A model generated the notes under the pieces. The model made no database searches. It saw only the letters and a program-made list of their open reading frames with translations, and was not told the origin of the DNA. Below are positions 60,263 through 64,000 of a DNA stretch of 64,000 nt, piece after piece. The translations under genes were made by a program, and so were the position numbers. The stretch lies in NCBI GenBank assembly GCA_029959555.1, contig JASCPI010000005.1, positions 1 through 64,000 of the forward strand, given 5' to 3'. Numbering within the stretch: the stretch's first letter is position 1; every line of letters starts with the position of its first letter. The DNA comes from Lysobacteraceae bacterium PS02065 (GTDB lineage Bacteria; Pseudomonadota; Gammaproteobacteria; Xanthomonadales; Rhodanobacteraceae).

Positions 60263-61945
60263 CTACTCCATCGCCACCACGCGCCAGGACGTCATGTCCG
60301 GATGACCCCGCACCCAGCCGCGGTAGCCGTCGTCGCCCGGCAGCGGGTCTCGCACCACGAGGCCTTGCACGCGACCATCCGGGTCGAGCACGACGAGCCG
60401 CGCGGCCGTTGCGTCCTCGACCGTGAGCGTGACGCGCGCACCGTCGCCCGTGAAGCGGTTCGTGACCGGTTCGACACGCATGTCCGACACCACGACCCCG
60501 CTCACGTGAGCCGGCACCGTGCCGAGCGCGGCCGCCTCGGGCCACGCGAACATCATCTCGCCGCGCTCGCGCAGCACGGGCACGAGCGCCCGGACCTGAT
60601 CGATGAGGTTCTCGCCGAGCGGCTCGTCTTCGGCGAGCACGCCGACGGTCGCACCGATCGCGACCTGGTCGGCCGCCGATCGCATGGTCAGCGCGAGGCG
60701 TCCCATCCAGGCCTCGCTCGGCGCGACGACGAGCAGCACGGCAAGGGCCACGCCGATGGCGCGCGCGGGCACGCGCGAGCGCGCGAGCGAAGCCATCAGG
60801 AGGCCGGCCCAGAACAGGCTCGACCACACCAGATAGCGCGGTGCCTGGATCTGGTCCGGAAGCAGGACGAAGTACGTCGCGCGCGACAGCGCGACGATCG
60901 CGCCGACGCAGGCGGCGAAACCCGTGATGCCGAGCGCGAGCCGCGCGATCGGCGCGTCGCCCTCGCGTTCACGCCATGCGCGAAGGCACGCCGCGAGGAA
61001 CCAGGCGAGGCCGGTCGCGCCCACGACGATCTGCGGTGAACGCGAGGCATCGATCGGACCGAACATGCCGGCCCATGCCTCCGCGACGGCCGTCGCGACG
61101 GCACGCGTGGGTCCGGCCGGCAGCTGCGCCGCGATCGCCGGATCGAGCAGCGGCCAGAACACGTAGACCAGCGGCGCGGCGAGCCAGTGCAGGCCGATCG
61201 CGAGCTGGGCGAGCGGATCGAAGCGCAGCGTCGTCGTGGTCGCCTCGGCCGCACCGGTCAGGTACAGCGCGAACGCGATCGCGAGCCCCGCGAGCAACGG
61301 CCACCATGCGGCCCACGGTGCGCGACGCAGCGCGAGCACGAACAGCATCGCCGGCAGTGCGGCGATGCCGCTGCCGAACGAGAAGGTCGCGGCGAGGCCG
61401 CACGACGCCGCGAGGATCGCGCGGCGTGTCTCGTCGCGACCCGAAGCACGCAGCACGAGCACGAAGCCTGCGAACGCGAAGAACGTGACGAGGTAGGCGT
61501 GGATCGCATCGTTGGGATGCGCGAGCGCGCGCTGGTTGCCGGTCCAGAACACGCCGAGCACGCCGATGGCGAGGACAGCCAGGCGCGCCGCCGGGGCGAG
61601 GCGCGCCCGCGCCGTCGCATGCACGAGCACGCCGAGCGTCGCCAGGGCGAACACGACCGCGAAGCCGATCTGCAGGCTCTGGTCCGCATCGAGCCAGCGC
61701 AGCTCGGCCATGCGCGCGAGCTTGGGCAGCACTTCGCGATGGCCGTTCTCGGCCATGAACAGGTAGCGCCCGAACGGTTCCTCGATGAGCAGGCGGTAGA
61801 AACCCCACTGGTCGGCATACGGCACGCGCGGCGAGACCACGATCATGAGCGCGAGCCCGGTCGCGGCGACCGCGAGCATGGCCACGGCCAGCAGAGCTGC
61901 GGCCCAGCGGGGCGGAGGGCGATGGCGGGGCTCGACGAGCGTCAT
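60263..61945 (-). CDS. Polytopic membrane protein, GT-C-like
   Basis: Protein of 560 residues with about ten membrane helices in the first 410 residues, an aspartate-bearing first loop (SPRVPYADQWGFYRLL), and a soluble C-terminal domain of about 150 residues ending in WVRGHPDMTSWRVVAME. This layout is that of GT-C glycosyltransferases or related lipid-linked sugar enzymes. No DxD or clear donor motif is seen, so activity is speculative. It is divergent from trpE, with 81 bp between starts. Confidence 0.65.
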   Translation of the reverse strand: MTLVEPRHRPPPRWAAALLAVAMLAVAATGLALMIVVSPRVPYADQWGFYRLLIEEPFGRYLFMAENGHREVLPKLARMAELRWLDADQSLQIGFAVVFALATLGVLVHATARARLAPAARLAVLAIGVLGVFWTGNQRALAHPNDAIHAYLVTFFAFAGFVLVLRASGRDETRRAILAASCGLAATFSFGSGIAALPAMLFVLALRRAPWAAWWPLLAGLAIAFALYLTGAAEATTTTLRFDPLAQLAIGLHWLAAPLVYVFWPLLDPAIAAQLPAGPTRAVATAVAEAWAGMFGPIDASRSPQIVVGATGLAWFLAACLRAWREREGDAPIARLALGITGFAACVGAIVALSRATYFVLLPDQIQAPRYLVWSSLFWAGLLMASLARSRVPARAIGVALAVLLVVAPSEAWMGRLALTMRSAADQVAIGATVGVLAEDEPLGENLIDQVRALVPVLRERGEMMFAWPEAAALGTVPAHVSGVVVSDMRVEPVTNRFTGDGARVTLTVEDATAARLVVLDPDGRVQGLVVRDPLPGDDGYRGWVRGHPDMTSWRVVAME

Positions 61946-62026
61946 CGCCTGATTATGCCGGTGTGGCGCTGTCGCGCGCGGCGGTCCCCTGCTATCGTCG
62001 CGGCCCGTTTTCCAGCGGTCTGCCCC

Positions 62027-63502
62027 GTGATCACCCAGGACGCGTTCGACGCGCTCGCCGCCCAAGGCCACAACCGCATCCCGGTCGTGCGCGAGGTGCT
62101 GTCCGACCTCGACACGCCGTTGTCGGTCTACCTCAAGCTCGCCGACGGTCCGTACGCGTACCTGTTCGAATCCGTCGAGGGCGGCGAGAACTGGGGCCGC
62201 TACTCGATCATCGGCCTGCCGTGCCGGCGCGTGTTCTCGGTGCGCGGCCGCACGCTCACGGTGGAGGATCTCGGCGAGGTCGTGGAAACGCGCGAGCTCG
62301 AGGATCCGCTCGCCGCGATCGAGGCCCTGCGCGCGCAGTACCGCGTGCCCGAGTTGCCCGACCTGCCGGCATTCTCGGGTGGCCTCGTCGGTTATTTCGG
62401 TTTCGAGACGATCGGCTGGATCGAGCCGCGCTTCGCGCGCGTCGACAAGCCCGACCAGCTCGGCACCCCCGATGCGCTGCTCATGCTCAGCGAGGAAGTC
62501 GCGGTCTTCGACAACCTCAAGGGCCGCCTCTACCTGATCGTGCACGCCGATCCGTCGCAACCGCAGGCGTATGCGCGTGCACGCCGCAGGCTCGACGAGC
62601 TCGCGTTCCGGCTGCGCCACGCCGGCTCGAGCTATCCCGAGACGCTCGATCCGAAGCCGCTCGACGAGGCCGATTTCGTCTCGGGCTTCACGCGCGAAGG
62701 CTTCGAGGACGCCGTGCGCCGCGCGCAGGAGTACATCCGCGCCGGCGACATCTTCCAGGTCGTGCTGTCGCAGCGCCTCAGCGTGCCGTTCCGCGCGCGT
62801 CCGGTCGACGTCTACCGCGCGCTGCGCGCGCTCAACCCGTCGCCGTACATGTACTTCATCGATCTCGGCGCGACCCAGATCGTCGGCTCGTCGCCCGAGA
62901 TCCTCGTGCGCCAGCAGCGCGGCAAGGTCGTGCTGCGCCCGATCGCGGGCACGCGCCCGCGCGGTGCCACACCCGAGCAGGATGCCGCGCTCGAGGCCGA
63001 GCTGCTCGCCGATCCGAAGGAGCGCGCCGAGCACCTCATGCTGATCGACCTCGGCCGCAACGACGTCGGCCGCGTCAGCACGACCGGCAGCGTCAGGCTC
63101 AGCGAGAGCTTCGTGGTCGAGCGTTATTCGCACGTCATGCACATCGTCAGCCAGGTCGAAGGCGAGCTGCGCGATGGGTTGTCGTACATGGACGTGCTCG
63201 AGTCCGCGTTCCCGGCCGGCACGGTCAGCGGCGCACCGAAGATCCGCGCGCTCGAGGTGATCCGCGAACTCGAGCCGATCAAGCGCAACATCTACGCGGG
63301 CGCGATCGGCTACATCGGCTGGAACGGCGACGCCGACACCGCGATCGCGATCCGCACCGCGGTGATCCAGGACGGCCGCCTGCACGTGCAGGCCGGCGCC
63401 GGCATCGTCTACGACTCCGATCCCGCCAGGGAGTGGGAGGAGACGATGAACAAGGGGCGCGCGCTGTTCCGCGCGGTCGCGCGGGCCGCTGCAGGCCTGT
63501 GA
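62027..63502 (+). CDS. trpE: Anthranilate synthase component I
   Basis: Enzyme of 491 residues that makes anthranilate from chorismate with ammonia delivered by TrpG, the first step to tryptophan. The N-terminal part carries the feedback site (LFESVEGGENWGRYSIIG); the chorismate-binding core has FIDLGATQIVGSSPEIL, RPIAGTRPRG, HLMLIDLGRNDVGR, SYMDVLESAFPAGTVSGAPKIRA and GAGIVYDSDP. All core motifs are intact, and length is typical. GTG 62027 is preferred; the ribosome binding site is weak. The next gene is coupled by GTGA overlap, and a trpG gene is not inside the window. Confidence 0.95.
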   Translation: MITQDAFDALAAQGHNRIPVVREVLSDLDTPLSVYLKLADGPYAYLFESVEGGENWGRYSIIGLPCRRVFSVRGRTLTVEDLGEVVETRELEDPLAAIEALRAQYRVPELPDLPAFSGGLVGYFGFETIGWIEPRFARVDKPDQLGTPDALLMLSEEVAVFDNLKGRLYLIVHADPSQPQAYARARRRLDELAFRLRHAGSSYPETLDPKPLDEADFVSGFTREGFEDAVRRAQEYIRAGDIFQVVLSQRLSVPFRARPVDVYRALRALNPSPYMYFIDLGATQIVGSSPEILVRQQRGKVVLRPIAGTRPRGATPEQDAALEAELLADPKERAEHLMLIDLGRNDVGRVSTTGSVRLSESFVVERYSHVMHIVSQVEGELRDGLSYMDVLESAFPAGTVSGAPKIRALEVIRELEPIKRNIYAGAIGYIGWNGDADTAIAIRTAVIQDGRLHVQAGAGIVYDSDPAREWEETMNKGRALFRAVARAAAGL

Positions 63503-63777
63503 ACTCCGGCGATCCGCGAGCCGACCGGCTGATCGACGTGCTCGGGTCGGCCGCCTCGTACAACGACAAGGGTCATGCGTGGAGCGGTCATGCCGCCGCG
63601 CAGCAGGACGCGATGCGCGCCAACTGGCAGGCCGAACTGCTCGTGCTCGCGGAGGCGCTCGGCGAAGAGGCGCTCGGCAAGGAGCTCGTCAAGGCGATCC
63701 GCTCGGGCGTCGCGGTACGCGACGGCTCGGGTGACGTCGTGCAGCTCGCACGCCGGCGATTCGGTCGCCCACCCTGA
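63499..63777 (+). CDS. Small hypothetical protein coupled to trpE
   Basis: Protein of 92 residues from a GTG that overlaps the trpE stop. It is helical: ADRLIDVLGSAASYNDKGHAW, a QAELLVLAEALGEEALGKEL helix, then a strand pair VAVRDGSGDVVQLA. I do not recognise a family. Coupling to trpE suggests cotranslation with the tryptophan operon start, but a role in the pathway is not implied by the sequence. Confidence 0.6.
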   Translation: MNSGDPRADRLIDVLGSAASYNDKGHAWSGHAAAQQDAMRANWQAELLVLAEALGEEALGKELVKAIRSGVAVRDGSGDVVQLARRRFGRPP

Positions 63778-63817
63778 CACCCTTGCGCCGCGCCGTGGCC
63801 GCCACCACGACCGTGCG

Positions 63818-64000
63818 ATGACGGCCACGATCCGTTTCGCCGCCCTCATGGCGCTCGTGCTCGCGTCGTTCCTCGCCGGATGCGCGGCGTCGCGTGTTGC
63901 CGGGCCTGCGCCGCAACGCGTGCTGTTCGTCGGCAACAGCCTCGTCTACACGGGAAACCTGCCCGCCGTGGTCGATGCGCTCGCGGCCGCGACCTCGCGT
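63818..64000 (+). CDS. Lipoprotein with SGNH-hydrolase-like start, cut by window end
   Basis: The frame is open at the window edge; 61 residues are visible. A lipobox FLAGC (Cys near 22) follows the hydrophobic LMALVLASFL. The mature start RVLFVGNSLVYTGNLPAVVDAL matches the first block of SGNH/GDSL-type hydrolases (G-N-S), whose serine would be in the NSL turn. Only the N-terminus can be seen, so domain and catalytic set remain open. Confidence 0.6.
   Translation, partial: MTATIRFAALMALVLASFLAGCAASRVAGPAPQRVLFVGNSLVYTGNLPAVVDALAAATSR

Noticed and set aside
60263-63385. Long minus-strand frame extending the membrane protein gene across trpE
   Set aside because: The part beyond 61945 is the shadow of trpE; composition is His/Arg/Glu-rich without motifs.
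1-64000. tRNA, rRNA, phage or plasmid replication genes
   Set aside because: None were recognised by reading; short RNA genes could still be missed without a covariance search.

Overview
The window is high-GC chromosomal DNA from a gammaproteobacterium, most likely of the Lysobacterales (Xanthomonadales). This rests on the style of the trpE product, a MexF-like efflux pump, REP-associated transposase and REP-like repeats, a proteobacterial dedicated sortase locus, and exported proteins ending in a short FxxGFD motif. Genus assignment is inference; no rRNA or tRNA gene was seen.

Two halves differ sharply. Bases 1 to about 31.7 kb form an accessory stretch: roughly 47 mostly small genes, every one on the + strand, many ending and starting in ATGA, GTGA or TGATG overlaps. 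Most belong to uncharacterised families (DUF6985, SMI1/KNR4, DUF5990, DUF4304, DUF1579-like, DUF5329, DUF6979, DUF2200, DUF1272, DUF6869, DUF3885-like), or are small lipoproteins and zinc-ribbon membrane proteins. A few are recognisable enzymes or folds (macro domain, YCII, GFA, tyrosine phosphatase, GNAT, HAD, Kelch, PDZ, DoxX). The left edge carries the end of a REP-associated tyrosine transposase, and at least five kinds of short palindromic repeat lie between genes. I noticed none of these repeats in the right half.

Bases 31.8-64 kb are compact, higher-GC and mixed in strand. They hold a membrane-anchored unknown protein; a LysR regulator divergent from a two-gene RND efflux operon; an SDR; a membrane diguanylate cyclase; a frameshifted exoprotein; a SWIM/SNF2 helicase; a fused SpmA-SpmB protein; and a BaeSR-like two-component system divergent from a small Spy-like periplasmic protein. 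Next comes a complete dedicated sortase locus. Its leftward operon encodes the VIT/vWA target, a 59-residue unannotated ORF and a class GN sortase; the divergent rightward operon encodes a response regulator, a histidine kinase and an Asp-box exoprotein. The window ends with two membrane proteins on the minus strand, trpE, a coupled small ORF, and the start of a lipoprotein.

The most notable observations are the unmapped small ORF and the overlapping exoprotein inside the sortase locus, the 31-kb one-strand array of orphan genes with immunity-type families, palindromic elements whose two arms co-vary, a 17-bp perfect inverted repeat between the BaeS-like and Spy-like genes, and two decayed genes (29093-29391 and 41372-42465). 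Domain names are from recognition by eye, without database searches.
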